Shown: piece after piece, positions 1 through 13,900 of the stretch | How positions within the stretch are numbered: the first letter of the stretch is position 1 | Layout: every line of letters begins with the position of its first letter | Origin: Haliclystus octoradiatus | Lineage: Eukaryota; Cnidaria; Staurozoa; Stauromedusae; Haliclystidae | NCBI GenBank assembly: GCA_916610825.1 | Contig: CAKAJK010000006.1 | Location: 434,001 to 498,000 of the forward strand | DNA length: 64,000 nt | Reading direction: 5' to 3' | Made by a program: the position numbers and the translations under genes | Notes under the pieces: generated by a model | Database searches by the model: none | Told to the model about the DNA's origin: nothing | What the model saw: the letters and a program-made list of their open reading frames with translations, nothing else

Positions 1-80
1 GACCAAAAACATTGCCTAATTCCCATAAAAAATAAAAATTAACAATAACAGTCCTAAGTAACCAAAAACAATGCCAAATT

Positions 81-96
81 CCCATGGGAATTCAAA
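81..96. other. Palindrome AATTCCCATGGGAATT (example site)
   Basis: This 16-bp perfect palindrome lies at the centre of the commonest 59-bp monomer and recurs throughout the array. It holds an NcoI site (CCATGG), and its right end overlaps an EcoRI site (GAATTC). Degenerate forms keep the outer arms and change the centre: CCCATAGG, CCCAAGGG and CCCATGAG. It could act as a dyad binding site or form a small cruciform; the sequence does not show that either happens. Confidence 0.9.
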
Positions 97-1373
97 ATTA
101 ATAAAAACAGTCCTAAATGACCATAAACAATGCCTAATTCCCAAGGGAATTCAGATTTAACAAAAACAGTCCAAAATGACCATGTCCAATGCCTATTTCC
201 CATAGGATCTCAAAATTACCAAAAACAATGCCTAATTACCATGGTAATTCAAAATTATCGATAACAATCCTAAATAACCAAAAACAATGCCTAATTCCCA
301 TGGGAATTCAAAATTAACAATAACAGTCCTAAATAACCAAAAACAATGCCTAATTCCAATGGGAATTCAAAATTAATAAAATCAGTCCTAAATGACCATA
401 AAAAATGCCTAACTCCCAAGGGAATTCAGATTTGACAAAAACAGTCCAAAATGACCGAGAACAATGATAAATTCCCATGGGAATTCAAACTAGACAAAAT
501 CAGTCCTAAATGAACGAAAACAATGCTTAATTCCCATAGGAATTCAAAATTAATAAAAACAGTTCTAAATGACCAAAAACAATGCGTAATTCCCATGGGA
601 ATTCAAAATTAATAAAATCAGTCCGAAATGACCATAAACAATGCCTAATTCCCAAGGGAATTCAGATTTGACAAAAACAGTCCAAAATGACCGAGAACAA
701 TGATAAATTCCCATGGGAATTCAAACTAGACAAAATCAGTCCTAAATAAACGAAAACAATGCTTAATTCCCATAGGAACTTGAAATGACCAAAAACAATG
801 CCTAATTCCCATAGGAATTCAAATTTGACAAAAACAGTCCAAAATGACCGCGAACATTGATAAATCCCTATGGGATTTCAATTTCGACAAAATCAGTCCA
901 AAAAGTTCAAAAACAATGCTAAATTCCCATAGGAACTTGAAATGACCAAGAAAAATGCCTAATTCCCATACGAGCTTAAAATGACCAAAAACATTGCCTA
1001 ATTCCCATAGGAAATAAAAATTAACCATAACAGTCCTAAATAACCAAAAACAATGCTTAAATCCCATGGAAAGTCAAAATTAACAATAACAGTCCTAGAT
1101 AACCAAAAACAATGCCTAATTCCCATGGGAATTCAGATTTAACAAAAACAGTCCAAAATGACCATGAACAATGCCCATTTCCCATAGGATCTCAAAATTA
1201 CCAAAAACAATGCCTAATTAACATGGGAATTCAAAATTAACAATAACAGTCCTAAATAACCAATAACAATGCCCAATTCCCATGGGAATTCTAAATTAAT
1301 AAAAACAGTCTTAAATGACAATAAACAATGCATAATTCCCAAGGGAATTCAGATTCAACAAAAACAGTCCAAA

Positions 1374-1805
1374 ATGACCATGAACAATGATAAATCCCCA
1401 AGGGATTTAAAATTCGACAAAATCTGTCCAAAAAGTCCAAAAACAATGCCTAACTCCCATAGGAACTTGAAATTACCAAAAACAATGCCTAATTACCATG
1501 GGAATTCAAAATTAACAATAACAATCCTATATAACCAAAAACAATGCCAAATTCCCATGGGAATTCAAAATTAATAAAAACAGTCCAAAATGACCGTGAA
1601 CAATTATAAATCCCTATGGGATTTAAAATTCAACAAAATCTGTCCGAAAAGTCCAAAAACAATGCCTAACTCCCATAGGAACTTGAAATTACCAAAAACA
1701 ATGCCTAATTACCATGGGAATTCAAAATTAACAATAATAATCCTATATAACCAAAAACAATGCCAAATTCCCATGGGAATTCAAAATTAATAAAAACAGT
1801 CCAAA
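1374..1805 (+). repeat. 216-bp sub-repeat, two copies
   Basis: Two tandem units start at 1374 and 1590, each built of 59, 39, 59 and 59 bp monomers. They carry the GTCCGAAAAGTCC or GTCCAAAAAGTCC variant and the TCCTATATAACC variant typical of this sub-repeat. The same unit occurs in three copies at 9538, 12207 and 28810, two at 14747, and singly near 4581, 11010, 21103, 48417 and 49614. Confidence 0.88.
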
Positions 1806-2031
1806 ATGACCGTGAACAATGATAAATCCCTATGGGATTTAAAATTCGACAAAATCAGTCCAAAAAGTCCAAAAACAATGCCTAACTCCCATAGGAACTT
1901 GAAATGACCAAAAAAATGCCTAATTCCCATGAGAATTAAAATTTGACAAAAACAGTCGAAAATGACCGAGAACAATGATAAATTCCCATGGGAATTCAAA
2001 CTAGACAAAATCAGTCCCAATTGACCAAAAA

Positions 2032-2078
2032 CAATGACAATGACCTAATTGACAAAAATAGTCCTAAATGACCAAAAA
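2032..2078 (+). repeat. 47-bp irregular monomer (first of 18)
   Basis: This unit reads CAATGACAATGACCTAATTG and then ACAAAAATAGTCC. Relative to a 59-mer it has about 7 extra bases near the anchor and has lost about 19 bases including the palindrome. I found the same unit starting at 2032, 5022, 6382, 13081, 15405, 19318, 24017, 25357, 29684, 34718, 36435, 46299, 50056, 55305, 57216, 60207, 62158 and 63676. It occurs at most once per HOR copy and is a good phase marker for aligning HORs. Confidence 0.88.
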
Positions 2079-2265
2079 CAATGCCTAATTCCCATGAGAA
2101 TTCAAATTTGACAAAAACATTCCAAAATGACCGTGAACAATGATAAATCCTCTTGGGATTTGAAATTCGACAAAATCAGTCCAAAAAATCCAAAAACAAT
2201 ACCTAACTACCATAGGAACTTGAAATGACCAAGAAAAATGTCTAATTCCCATACGAGCTTAAAAT

Positions 2266-3713
2266 GACCAAAAACATTGTCTAATTCCCATAAAAAATAA
2301 AAATTAACAATAACAGTCCTAAGTAACCAAAAACAATGCTTAAATCCCATGGGAAGTCAAAATTAACAATAACAGTCCTAAATAACCAAAAACAATGCCA
2401 AATTCCCATGGGAATTCAAAATTAATAAAAACAGTCCTAAATGACCATAAACAATGCCTAATTCCCAAGGGAATTCAGATTTAACAAAAACAGTCCAAAA
2501 TGACCATGACCAATGCCTATTTCCCATAGGATCTCAAAATTACCAAAAACAATGCCTAATTACCATGGTAATTCAAAATTATCGATAACAATCCTAAATA
2601 ACCAAAAACAATGCCTAATTCCCATGGGAATTCAAAATTAACAATAACAGTCCTAAATAACCAAAAACAATGCCTAATTCCAATGGGAATTCAAAATTAA
2701 TAAAATCAGTCCTAAATGACCATAAAAAATGCCTAACTCCCAAGGGAATTCAGATTTGACAAAAACAGTCCAAAATGACCGAGAACAATGATAAATTCCC
2801 ATGGGAATTCAAACTAGACAAAATCAGTCCTAAATGAACGAAAACAATGCTTAATTCCCATAGGAATTCAAAATTAATAAAAACAGTTCTAAATGACCAA
2901 AAACAATGCGTAATTCCCATGGGAATTCAAAATTAATAAAATCAGTCCGAAATGACCATAAACAATGCCTAATTCCCAAGGGAATTCAGATTTGACAAAA
3001 ACAGTCCAAAATGACCGAGAACAATGATAAATTCCCATGGGAATTCAAACTAGACAAAATCAGTCCTAAATAAACGAAAACAATGCTTAATTCCCATAGG
3101 AACTTGAAATGACCAAAAACAATGCCTAATTCCCATAGGAATTCAAATTTGACAAAAACAGTCCAAAATGACCGCGAACATTGATAAATCCCTATGGGAT
3201 TTCAATTTCGACAAAATCAGTCCAAAAAGTTCAAAAACAATGCTAAATTCCCATAGGAACTTGAAATGACCAAGAAAAATGCCTAATTCCCATACGAGCT
3301 TAAAATGACCAAAAACATTGCCTAATTCCCATAGGAAATAAAAATTAACCATAACAGTCCTAAATAACCAAAAACAATGCTTAAATCCCATGGAAAGTCA
3401 AAATTAACAATAACAGTCCTAGATAACCAAAAACAATGCCTAATTCCCATGGGAATTCAGATTTAACAAAAACAGTCCAAAATGACCATGAACAATGCCC
3501 ATTTCCCATAGGATCTCAAAATTACCAAAAACAATGCCTAATTAACATGGGAATTCAAAATTAACAATAACAGTCCTAAATAACCAATAACAATGCCCAA
3601 TTCCCATGGGAATTCTAAATTAATAAAAACAGTCTTAAATGACAATAAACAATGCATAATTCCCAAGGGAATTCAGATTCAACAAAAACAGTCCAAAATG
3701 ACCATGAACAATG
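2266..3713 (+). repeat. 2.3-kb higher-order repeat, partial copy 2
   Basis: It matches 1-1389 closely, including the CGCGAACATTGATAAATCC variant and the CATACGAGCTT variant. The match stops at about 3713, where copy 1 continues with GATAAATCCCC and this copy continues with GCCTATTTCCC. About 1.45 kb of the HOR is therefore present, and an exchange with a different HOR type is inferred at this point, within the ACCATGAACAATG stretch. Confidence 0.86.
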
Positions 3714-4771
3714 CCTATTTCCCATAGGAACTCAAAATTACCAAAAACAATGCCTAATTATCATGGGAATTCAAAATTATCAATAACAATCCTAAATAAC
3801 CAAAAACAATGCCTAATTCCCATGGGAATTCAAAACTAACAAAAACAGTCCTAAATGACCAAGAACAATGCCTAATTTGCAAGGGAATTCAGAATTGACA
3901 AAAACAGTCCAAAATGACCGAAAACAATGATAAATTTCCATGGGAATTCAAACTAGACAAAATCATTCCTAAATGACCAAAAACAATGCTTAATTCCCAT
4001 AGGAACTTGAAATGACCAAAAACAATGCCTAATTCCCATAGGAATTCAAAATTAATAAAAACAGTCCTAAATGACCAAAAACAATGCCTAATTCCCATGA
4101 GAATTTAAATTTGACAAAAACAGTCCAAAATGACCGCGAAAAAGGATAAATCCCAATGGGATTCAATTTCGACAAAATCTGTCCAAAAAGTCAAAAAACA
4201 ATGCTAAATTCCCATAGGAACTCAAAATTATTAAAATCAATGCCTAATTCCCATGGGAATCCAAATTTGACAAAAAACGTCTAAAATGACAACAAACAAT
4301 GCCAAACTCCAATAGGAAATAAAAATTAACAATAACAGTCCTAAATGACCAAAAACAATGCCTAATTCCCATGATAATTCAAATTTGACAAAAAAAGTCT
4401 AAAATGACCACAAACAATGCCAAACTCCCATAGGAAATAAAAATTAACAATAACAGTCCTAAATAACGAAAAACAATGTCTAAATCCCATGGGAATTCAA
4501 AATTAACAATAACAGTCCTAAATAGTCAAAAACAATGCCTAATTCCCATGGGACTTCAAAAATAATAAAAACAGTCCAAAATGACCGTGAACAATGATAA
4601 ATCCCCAAGGGATTTAAAATTCGACAAAATATGTCCGAAAAGTCCAAAAACAATGCCTAACTCCCATAGGAACTTGAAATTACCAAAAACAATGCCTAAT
4701 TACAATGGGAATTCAAAATTAACAATAACAATCCTATATAACCAAAAACAATGCCAAATTCCCATGGGAAT
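3714..4771 (+). repeat. B-type HOR segment with AAAGGATAAATCC marker
   Basis: This segment of about 1.1 kb is marked by a monomer reading GCGAAAAAGGATAAATCC (near 4136) and by units with AACTCAAAATTATTAAAATC. The same order of variants is found near 20236-21320, 26850-27830 and 47550-48630, at offsets of about 16,522, 23,031 and 43,837. It ends by running into a single 216-bp-type unit at 4581. It is a mobile block in the sense of being copied among HORs; nothing shows that it is a transposable element. Confidence 0.8.
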
Positions 4772-6163
4772 TCAAAATAATAAAAACAGTCCAAAATGAC
4801 CGTGAACAATGATAAATCCCTATGGGATTTAAAATTCGACAAAATCAGTCCAAAAAGTCCAAAAACAATGCCTAACTCCCATAGGAACTTGAAATGACCA
4901 AAAAAATGCCTAATTCCCATGAGAATCAAAATTTGACAAAAACAGTCGAAAATGACCGAGAACAATGATAAATTCCCATGGGAATTCAAACTAGACAAAA
5001 TCAGTCCCAATTGACCAAAAACAATGACAATGACCTAATTGACAAAAATAGTCCTAAATGACCAAAAACAATGCCTAATTCCCATGAGAATTCAATTTGA
5101 CAAAAACATTCCAAAATGACCGTGAACAATGATAAATCCTCTTGGGATTTGAAATTCGACAAAATCAGTCCAAAAAATCCAAAAACAATACCTAACTACC
5201 ATAGGAACTTGAAATGACCAAGAAAACTGCCTAATTCCCATACGAGCTTAAAATGACCAAAAACATTGCCTAATTCCCATAAAAAATAAAAATTAACAAT
5301 AACAGTCCTAAGTAACCAAAAACAATGCTTAAATCCCATGGGAAGTCAAAATTAACAATAACAGTCCTAAATAACCAAAAACAATGCCTAATTCCCATGG
5401 GAATTCAAAATTAATAAAAACAGTCCTAAATGACCATAAACAATGCCTAATTCCCAAGGGAATTCAGATTTAACAAAAACAGTCCAAAATGACCATGACC
5501 AATGCCTATTTCCCATAGGATCTCAAAATTACCAAAAACAATGCCTAATTACCATGGTAATTCAAAATTATCGATAACAATCCTAAATAACCAAAAACAA
5601 TGCCTAATTCCCATGGGAATTCAAAATTAACAATAACAGTCCTAAATAACCAAAAACAATGCCTAATTCCAATGGGAATTCAAAATTAATAAAATCAGTC
5701 CTAAATGACCATAAACAATGCCTAACTCCCAAGGGAATTCAGATTTGACAAAAACAGTCCAAAATGACCGAGAACAATGATAAATTCCCATGGAAATTCA
5801 AACTAGACAAAATCAGTCCTAAATGAACGAAAACAATGCTTAATTCCCATAGGAATTCAAAATTAATAAAAACAGTTCTAAATGACCAAAAACAATGCGT
5901 AATTCCCATGGGAATTCAAAATTAATAAAATCAGTCCGAAAAGACCAAAAACAATGCCTAATTACCAAGGGAATTCAGATTTGACAAAAACAGTCCAAAA
6001 TGACCGAGAACAATGATAATTTCCCATGGGAAATCAAACTAGACAAAATCAGTCCTAAATGAACGAAATAATGCTTAATTCCCATAGGAACTTGAAATGA
6101 CCAAAAACAATGCCTAATTCCCATAGGAATTCAAATTTGACAAAAACAGTCCAAAATGACCGT
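4772..6163 (+). repeat. 1,360-bp tandem HOR, copy 1
   Basis: Sequence from about 4801 matches sequence 1,360 bp downstream with very few differences. Shared private variants include GTCCGAAAAGACC, the CATTCCAAAATG unit, and the ATAATTTCCC and GAACGAAATAATG forms. The unit is a shortened relative of the 2.3-kb HOR. It contains one 47-bp irregular monomer at 5022. The boundary can be placed only within 4772-4803. Confidence 0.92.
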
Positions 6164-7523
6164 GAACAATGATAAATCCCTATGGGATTTAAAATTCGAC
6201 AAAATCAGTCCAAAAAGTCCAAAAACAATGCCTAACTCCCATAGGAACTTGAAATGACCAAAAAAATGCCTAATTCCCATGAGAATCAAAATTTGACAAA
6301 AACAGTCGAAAATGACCGAGAACAATGATAAATTCCCATGGGAATTCAAACTAGACAAAATCAGTCCCAATTGACCAAAAACAATGACAATGACCTAATT
6401 GACAAAAATAGTCCTAAATGACCAAAAACAATGCCTAATTCCCATGAGAATTCAATTTGACAAAAACATTCCAAAATGACCGTGAACAATGATAAATCCT
6501 CTTGGGATTTGAAATTCGACAAAATCAGTCCAAAAAATCCAAAAACAATACCTAACTACCATAGGAACTTGAAATGACCAAGAAAACTGCCTAATTCCCA
6601 TACGAGCTTAAAATGACCAAAAACATTGCCTAATTCCCATAAAAAATAAAAATTAACAATAACAGTCCTAAGTAACCAAAAACAATGCTTAAATCCCATG
6701 GGAAGTCAAAATTAACAATAACAGTCCTAAATAACCAAAAACAATGCCTAATTCCCATGGGAATTCAAAATTAATAAAAACAGTCCTAAATGACCATAAA
6801 CAATGCCTAATTCCCAAGGGAATTCAGATTTAACAAAAACAGTCCAAAATGACCATGACCAATGCCTATTTCCCATAGGATCTCAAAATTACCAAAAACA
6901 ATGCCTAATTACCATGGTAATTCAAAATTATCGATAACAATCCTAAATAACCAAAAACAATGCCTAATTCCCATGGGAATTCAAAATTAACAATAACAGT
7001 CCTAAATAACCAAAAACAATGCCTAATTCCAATGGGAATTCAAAATTAATAAAATCAGTCCTAAATGACCATAAACAATGCCTAACTCCCAAGGGAATTC
7101 AGATTTGACAAAAACAGTCCAAAATGACCGAGAACAATGATAAATTCCCATGGAAATTCAAACTAGACAAAATCAGTCCTAAATGAACGAAAACAATGCT
7201 TAATTCCCATAGGAATTCAAAATTAATAAAAACAGTTCTAAATGACCAAAAATAATGCGTAATTCCCATGGGAATTCAAAATTAATAAAATCAGTCCGAA
7301 AAGACCAAAAACAATGCCTAATTACCAAGTGAATTCAGATTTGACAAAAACAGTCCAAAATGACCGAGAACAATGATAATTTCCCATGGGAAATCAAACT
7401 AGACAAAATCAGTCCTAAATGAACGAAATAATGCTTAATTCCCATAGGAACTTGAAATGACCAAAAACAATGCCTAATTCCCATAGGAATTCAAATTTGA
7501 CAAAAACAGTCCAAAATGACCGC
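6164..7523 (+). repeat. 1,360-bp tandem HOR, copy 2
   Basis: This is the second copy of the unit at 4801. The join lies within 6132-6163, where copy 1 reads GACCGTGAAC and the downstream continuation of copy 2 at 7521 reads GACCGCGAAC. I noted few differences between copies, for example AATAATGCG near 7251 against AACAATGCG near 5891, and CCAAGTGAA near 7326 against CCAAGGGAA near 5966. The high identity indicates a recent tandem duplication. Its 47-bp irregular monomer lies at 6382. Confidence 0.92.
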
Positions 7524-9537
7524 GAACATTGATAAATCCCTATGGGATTTCAATTTCGACAAAATCAGTCCAAAAAGTTCAAAAACAATGCTAAATTCCC
7601 ATAGGAACTTGAAATGACCAAGAAAAATGCCTAATTCCCATACGAGCTTAAAATGACCAAAAACATTGCCTAATTCCTATAGGAAATAAAAATTAACAAT
7701 AACAGTCCTAAATAACCAAAAACAATGCTTAAATCCCATGGAAAGTCAAAATTAACAATAACAGTCCTAAATAACCAAAAACAATGCCTAATTCCCATGG
7801 GAATTCAAAATTAATAAAAACAGTCCTAAATGACCATAAACAATGCTTAAATCCCATTGGAATTCAAAATTAACAGTAACAGTCCTAAATAACCAAAAAC
7901 AATGCCCAATTCCCATGGGAATTCTAAATTAATAAAAACAGTCTTAAATGACAATAAACAATGCATAATTCCCAAGGGAATTCATATTCAACAAAAACAG
8001 TCCAAAATGACCATGAACAATGCCTATTTCCCATAGGAACTCAAAATTACCAAAAACAATGCCTAATTACCATGGGAATTCAAAATTATCAATAACAATC
8101 CTAAATAATCAAAAACAATGCCTAATTCCCATGGGAATTCAAAACTAACAAAAACAGTCCTAAATGACAAAGAACAATGACTAATTCCTATGACAATTCA
8201 ACTTTTACAAAATCAATCCTAAATGACCATAAACAATGCCTCATTTCCAAGGGAATTCAGATTTGACAAAAACAGTCCAAAATGACCGAGAACAATGATA
8301 AATTCCCATGGGAATTCAAACTAGACAAAATCATTCCTAAATGACCAAAAACAATGCTCAATTCCCATAGGAACTTGGAATGACCAAAAACAATGCCTAA
8401 TTGCCATAGGAATTCAAAATTAATAAAAACAGTCCTAAATGACCAAAAACAATGCCTAATTCCCATGAGAATTTAAATTTGACAAAAACAGTCCAAAATG
8501 ACCGCGAAAAAGGATAAATCCCCATGGGATTCAATTTCGACAAAATCAGTCCAAAAAGTCCAAAAACAATGCTAAATTCCCATAGGAACTTGAAATGACC
8601 AAAAACAATGCCTAATTCCCATGAGAATTCAAATTTGACAAAAATTGTCCAAAATGACCACGAACAATGCCTAATTCCCATGGGAATTCAAAATTAATAA
8701 AATCAGTCCCAAATGACCATAAACAATGCCTAATTCCCAAGGGAATTCAAACTAGACAAAATCATTCCTAAATGAATGAAAACAATGCTTAATTCCCATA
8801 GGAACTTGAAATGACCAAAAACAATGCCTAATTACCATAGGAATTCAAATGTGACAAAAACAGACCAAAATGACCGCGAACAATGATAAATCCCTATGGG
8901 ATTTCAATTTCGACAAAGTCAGTCCAAAAAGTCCAAAAACAATGCTAAATTCCCATAGGAACTTGAAATGATCAAAAACAATGCCTAATTCTAATGAAAA
9001 TTCAAATTTGACAAAAAAAGTCTAAAATGACCACAAAAAATGCCAAACTCCTATGGGAAATGAAAATTAACAATAACAGTCCTAAATAACCTAAAACAAT
9101 GCCTAAATTCCATGGGAATTCAAAATTAGTAAAAACAGTCCTAAATGACCAAGAACAATGCCTAATTCCTATGACAATTCAAATTTGACAAAATCAGTCC
9201 CAAATGACCATAAACAATGCCTAATCCCCAAGGGAATTCAGATTTAACAAAAACAGTCTAAAATGACCATGAACAATGCCTATTTCACATAGGAACTCAA
9301 AATTATTAAAATCAATGCCTAATTCCCATGGGAATCCAAATTTGACAAAAAAAGTCTAAAATGACCACAAACAATGCCAAACTCCAATAGGAAATAAAAA
9401 TTAACAATAACAGTCCTAAATAACGAAAAACAATGTCTAAATCCCATGGGAATTTAAAATTAACAATAACAGTCCTAAATAGTCAAAAACAATGCTTAAT
9501 TCCCATGGGACTTCAAAAATAATAAATACAGTCCAAA
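7524..9537 (+). repeat. Mosaic HOR segment without internal tandem copies
   Basis: The first part follows the 2.3-kb HOR (the GCGAACATT variant), then passes into a B-type block with AAAGGATAAATCC near 8508. From about 8257 to 8740 it matches 17537-18020 at offset 9,280. The stretch 8741-9537 carries GAACCTAAAACAATG-like and TTCTAATGAAAATTC variants also seen near 11440-12200, 21520-22190, 28030-28800 and 48840-49600. No gene is seen. Confidence 0.78.
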
Positions 9538-10185
9538 ATGACCGAGAACAATGATAAATCCCCAAGGGATTTAAAATTCGACAAAATCTGTCCGAAAAGT
9601 CCAAAAACAAGGCCTAACTCCCATAGGAACTTGAAATTACCAAAAACAATGCCTAATTACCATGGGAATTCAAAATTAACAATAACAGTCTTAAATAGTC
9701 AAAAACAATGCCTAATTCCCATGGGACTTCAAAAATAATAGAAACAGTCCAAAATGACCGTGAACAATGATAAATCCCCAAGGGATTTAAAATTCGACAA
9801 CATCTGTCCAAAAAGTCCAAAAACAATGCCTAACTCCCATAGGAACTTGAAATTACCAAAAACAATGCCTAATTACCATGGGAATTCAAAATTAACAATA
9901 ACAATCCTATATAACCAAAAACAATGCCAAATTCCCATGGGAATTCAAAATTAATAAAAACAGTCCAAAATGACCGTGAACAATTATAAATCCCTATGGG
10001 ATTTAAAATTCAACAAAATCTGTCCGAAAAGTCCAAAAACAATGCCTAACTCCCATAGGAACTTGAAATTACCAAAAACAATGCCTAATTACCATGGGAA
10101 TTCAAAATTAACAATAACAATCCTATATAACCAAAAACAATGCCAAATTCCCATGGGAATTCAAAATTAATAAAAACAGTCCAAA
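9538..10185 (+). repeat. 216-bp sub-repeat, three copies
   Basis: Three tandem units start at 9538, 9754 and 9970. Each has three 59-bp monomers and one 39-bp monomer. Copies differ at a few sites: GACCGAGAAC in the first, GACCGTGAAC in the others, and CAATTATAAATCCC only in the third. The first copy ends in the GGGACTTCAAAAAT variant, the other two in GGGAATTCAAAATT. A further partial unit follows from 10186. Confidence 0.92.
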
Positions 10186-10920
10186 ATGACCGTGAACAAT
10201 GATAAATCCCTATGGGATTTAAAATTCGACAAAATCAGTCCAAAAAGTCCAAAAACAATGCTAAATTCCCATAGGAACTTGAAATGACCAAAAACAATGC
10301 CTAATTCCCATGAGAATTCAAATTTGACAAAAATTGTCCAAAATGACCACGAACAATGCCTAATTCCCATGGGAATTCAAAATTAATAAAATCAGTCCCA
10401 AATGACCATAAACAATGCCTAATTCCCAAGGGAATTCAGATTTGACAAAAACAGTCCAAAATGACCGAGAACAATGATAAATTCCCATGGGAATTCAAAC
10501 TAGACAAAATCAGTCCTAAATGAACGAAAACAATGCTTACTTCTCATAGGAACTTGAAATGACCAAAAACAATGCCTAATTCCCATAGGAATTCAAAATT
10601 AACAAAAACAGTCCTAAATGACCAAAAACAATGCCTAATTCCCATGGGAATCCAAAATTAACAATAACAGTCCTAAATAACCAAAAACAATGTCTAATTC
10701 CCATGAGAATTCAAATTTGACAAAAACAGTACAAAATGACCGCGAACAATGATAAATCCCTATGGGATTTCAATTTCGACAAAATCAGTCCAAAAAGTCC
10801 AAAAACAATGCCTAACTCCCATAGGAACTTGAAATGACCAAAAAAATGCCTAATTCCCATGAGAATTAAAATTTGACAAAAACAGTCGAAAATGACCGAG
10901 AACAATGATAAATTCCCATG
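10186..10920 (+). repeat. Mosaic satellite segment between HORs
   Basis: It is ordinary 59-bp and 39-bp monomers. It contains units with AAATTGTCCAAAATG near 10330, GGGAATCCAAAATT near 10650 and CAGTACAAAATG near 10727, an order that recurs near 17920-18330 and 53890-54310. No gene or unique DNA is seen. Confidence 0.75.
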
Positions 10921-13900
10921 GGAATTCAAAATTAACAATAACAGTCCTAAATAGTCAAAAACAATGCCTAATTCCCATGGGACTTCAAAAATAATAAAAA
11001 CAGTCCAAAATGACCGTGAACAATGATAAATCCCCAAGGGATTCAAAATTCGACAAAATATGTCCGAAAAGTCCAAAAACAATGCCTAACTCCCATAGGA
11101 ACTTGAAATTACCAAAAACAATGCCTAATTACAATGGGAATTCAAAATTAACAATAACAATCCTATATAACCAAAAACAATGCCAAATTCCCATGGGAAT
11201 TCAAATTTAATAAAAACAGTCCAAAATGACCGTGAACAATGATAAATCCCTATGGGATTGAAAATTCGACAAAATCAGTCCAAAAAGTCCAAATACAATG
11301 CGTAACTCCCATAAGAACTTGAAATGACCAAAAAAATGCCTAATTCCCATGAGAATTAAAATTTGACAAAAACAGTCGAAAATGACCGAGAACAATGATA
11401 AATTCACATGGGAATTCAAACTAGACAAAATCAGTCCTAAATGAATGAAAACAATGCTTAATTCCCATAGGAACTTGAAATGACCAAAAACAATGCCTAA
11501 TTCCCATAGGAATTCAAATGTGACAAAAACAGACCAAAATGACCGCGAACAATGATAAATCCCTATGGGATTTCAATTTCGACAAAATCAGTCCAAAAAG
11601 TCCAAAAACAATGCTAAATTCCCACAGGAACTTGAAATGATCAAAAACAATGCCTAATTCTAATGAAAATTCAAATTTGACAAAAAAAGTCTAAAATGAC
11701 CACAACCAATGCCAAACTCCTATAGGAAATGAAAATTAACAATAACAGTCCTAAATAACCTAAAACAATGCCTAAATTCCATGGGAATTCATAATTAGTA
11801 AAAACAGTCCTAAATGACCAAGAACAATGCCTAATTCCTATGACAATTCAAATTTGACAAAATCAGTCCCAAATGACCATAAACAATGCCTAATCCCCAA
11901 GGGAATTCAGATTTAACAAAAACAGTCTAAAATGACCATGAACAATGCCTATTTCACATAGGAACTCAAAATTATTAAAATCAATGCCTAATTCCCATGG
12001 GAATCCAAATTTGACAAAAAAAGTCTAAAATGACCACAAACAATGCCAAACTCCAATAGGAAATAAAAATTAACAATAACAGTCCTAAATAACGAAAAAC
12101 AATGTCTAAATCCCATGGGAATTCAAAATTAACAATAACAGTCCTAAATAGTCAAAAACAATGCTTAATTCCCATGGGACTTCAAAAATAATAAAAACAG
12201 TCCAAAATGACCGTGAACAATGATAAATCCCCAAGGGATTTAAAATTCGACAAAATCTGTCCGAAAAGTCCAAAAACAATGCCTAACTCCCATAGGAACT
12301 TGAAATTACCAAAAACAATGCCTAATTACCATGGGAATTCAAAATTAACAATAACAGTCCTAAATAGTCAAAAACAATGCCTAATTCCCATGGGACTTCA
12401 AAAATAATAAATACAGTCCAAAATGACCGTGAACAATGATAAATCCCCAAGGGATTTAAAATTCGACAAAATCTGTCCAAAAAGTCCAAAAACAATGCCT
12501 AACTCCCATAGGAACTTGAAATTACCAAAAACAATGCCTAATTACCATGGGAATTCAAAATTAACAATAACAATCCTATATAACCAAAAACAATGCCAAA
12601 TTCCCATGGGAATTCAAAATTAATAAAAACAGTCCAAAATGACCGTGAACAATTATAAATCCCTATGGGATTTAAAATTCAACAAAATCTGTCCGAAAAG
12701 TCCAAAAACAATGCCTAACTCCCATAGGAACTTGAAATTACCAAAAACAATGCCTATTTACCATGGGAATTCAAAATTAACAATAACAATCCTATATAAC
12801 CAAAAACAATGCCAAATTCCCATGGGAATTCAAAATTAATAAAAACAGTCCAAAATGACCGTGAACAATGATAAATCCCTATGGGATTTAAAATTCGACA
12901 AAATCAGTCCAAAAAGTCCAAAAACAATGCCTAACTCTTATAGGAACTTGAAATGACCAAAAAAATGCCTAATTCCCATGAGAATTAAAATTTGACAAAA
13001 ACAGTCGAAAATGACCGAGAACAATGATAAATTCCCATGGGAATTCAAACTAGACAAAATCAGTCCCAATTGACCAAAAACAATGACAATGACCTAATTG
13101 ACAAAAATAGTCCTAAATGACCAAAAACAATGCCTAATTCCCATGAGAATTCAAATTTGACAAAAACATTCCAAAATGACAGTGAACAATGATAAATCCT
13201 CTTGGGATTTGAAATTCGACAAAATCAGTCCGAAAAATCCAAAAACAATACCTAACTACCATAGGAACTTGAAATGACCAAGAAAAATGCCTAATTCCCA
13301 TACGAGCTTAAAATGACCAAAAACATTGCCTAATTCCCATAAAAAATAAAAATTAACAATAACAGTCCTAAGTAACCAAAAACAATGCTTAAATCCCATG
13401 GGAAGTCAAAATTAACAATAACAGTCCTAAATAACCAAAAACAATGCCTAATTCCCATGGGAATTCAAAATTAATAAAAACAGTCCTAAATGACCATAAA
13501 CAATGCCTAATTCCCAAGGGAATTCAGATTTAACAAAAACAGTCCAAAATGACCATGACCAATGCCTATTTCCCATAGGATCTCAAAATTACCAAAAACA
13601 ATGCCTAATTACCATGGTAATTCAAAATTATCGATAACAATCCTAAATAACCAAAAACAATGCCTAATTCCCATGGGAATTCAAAATTAACAATAACAGT
13701 CCTAAATAACCAAAAACAATGCCTAATTCCAATGGGAATTCAAAATTAATAAAATCAGTCCTAAATGACCATAAACAATGCCTAACTCCCAAGGGAATTC
13801 AGATTTGACAAAAACAGTCCAAAATGACCGACAACAATGATAAATTCCCATGGGAATTCAAACTAGACAAAATCAGTCCAAAATGAACGAATACAATGCT

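Larger units (their letters stand above)
1..2265 (+). repeat. 2.3-kb higher-order repeat, copy 1
   Basis: This block aligns to the sequence starting at 2266 with an offset of 2,265, changing to 2,324 within the first two monomers. The difference is one 59-bp monomer (the TTAAATCCCATGGGAAGTC unit) present after 2330 and absent here. The 2,324-bp form also occurs at 12277-16924, so this copy is the shorter one. Inside it lie two tandem 216-bp units (1374-1805) and one 47-bp irregular monomer (2032). The left end of the copy is cut by the window edge. Confidence 0.88.

Noticed and set aside
3714..4771. B-type block as a transposable element
   Set aside because: It is made of the same monomers, has no terminal repeats, target-site duplication or coding sequence, and its edges are monomer-to-monomer joins.
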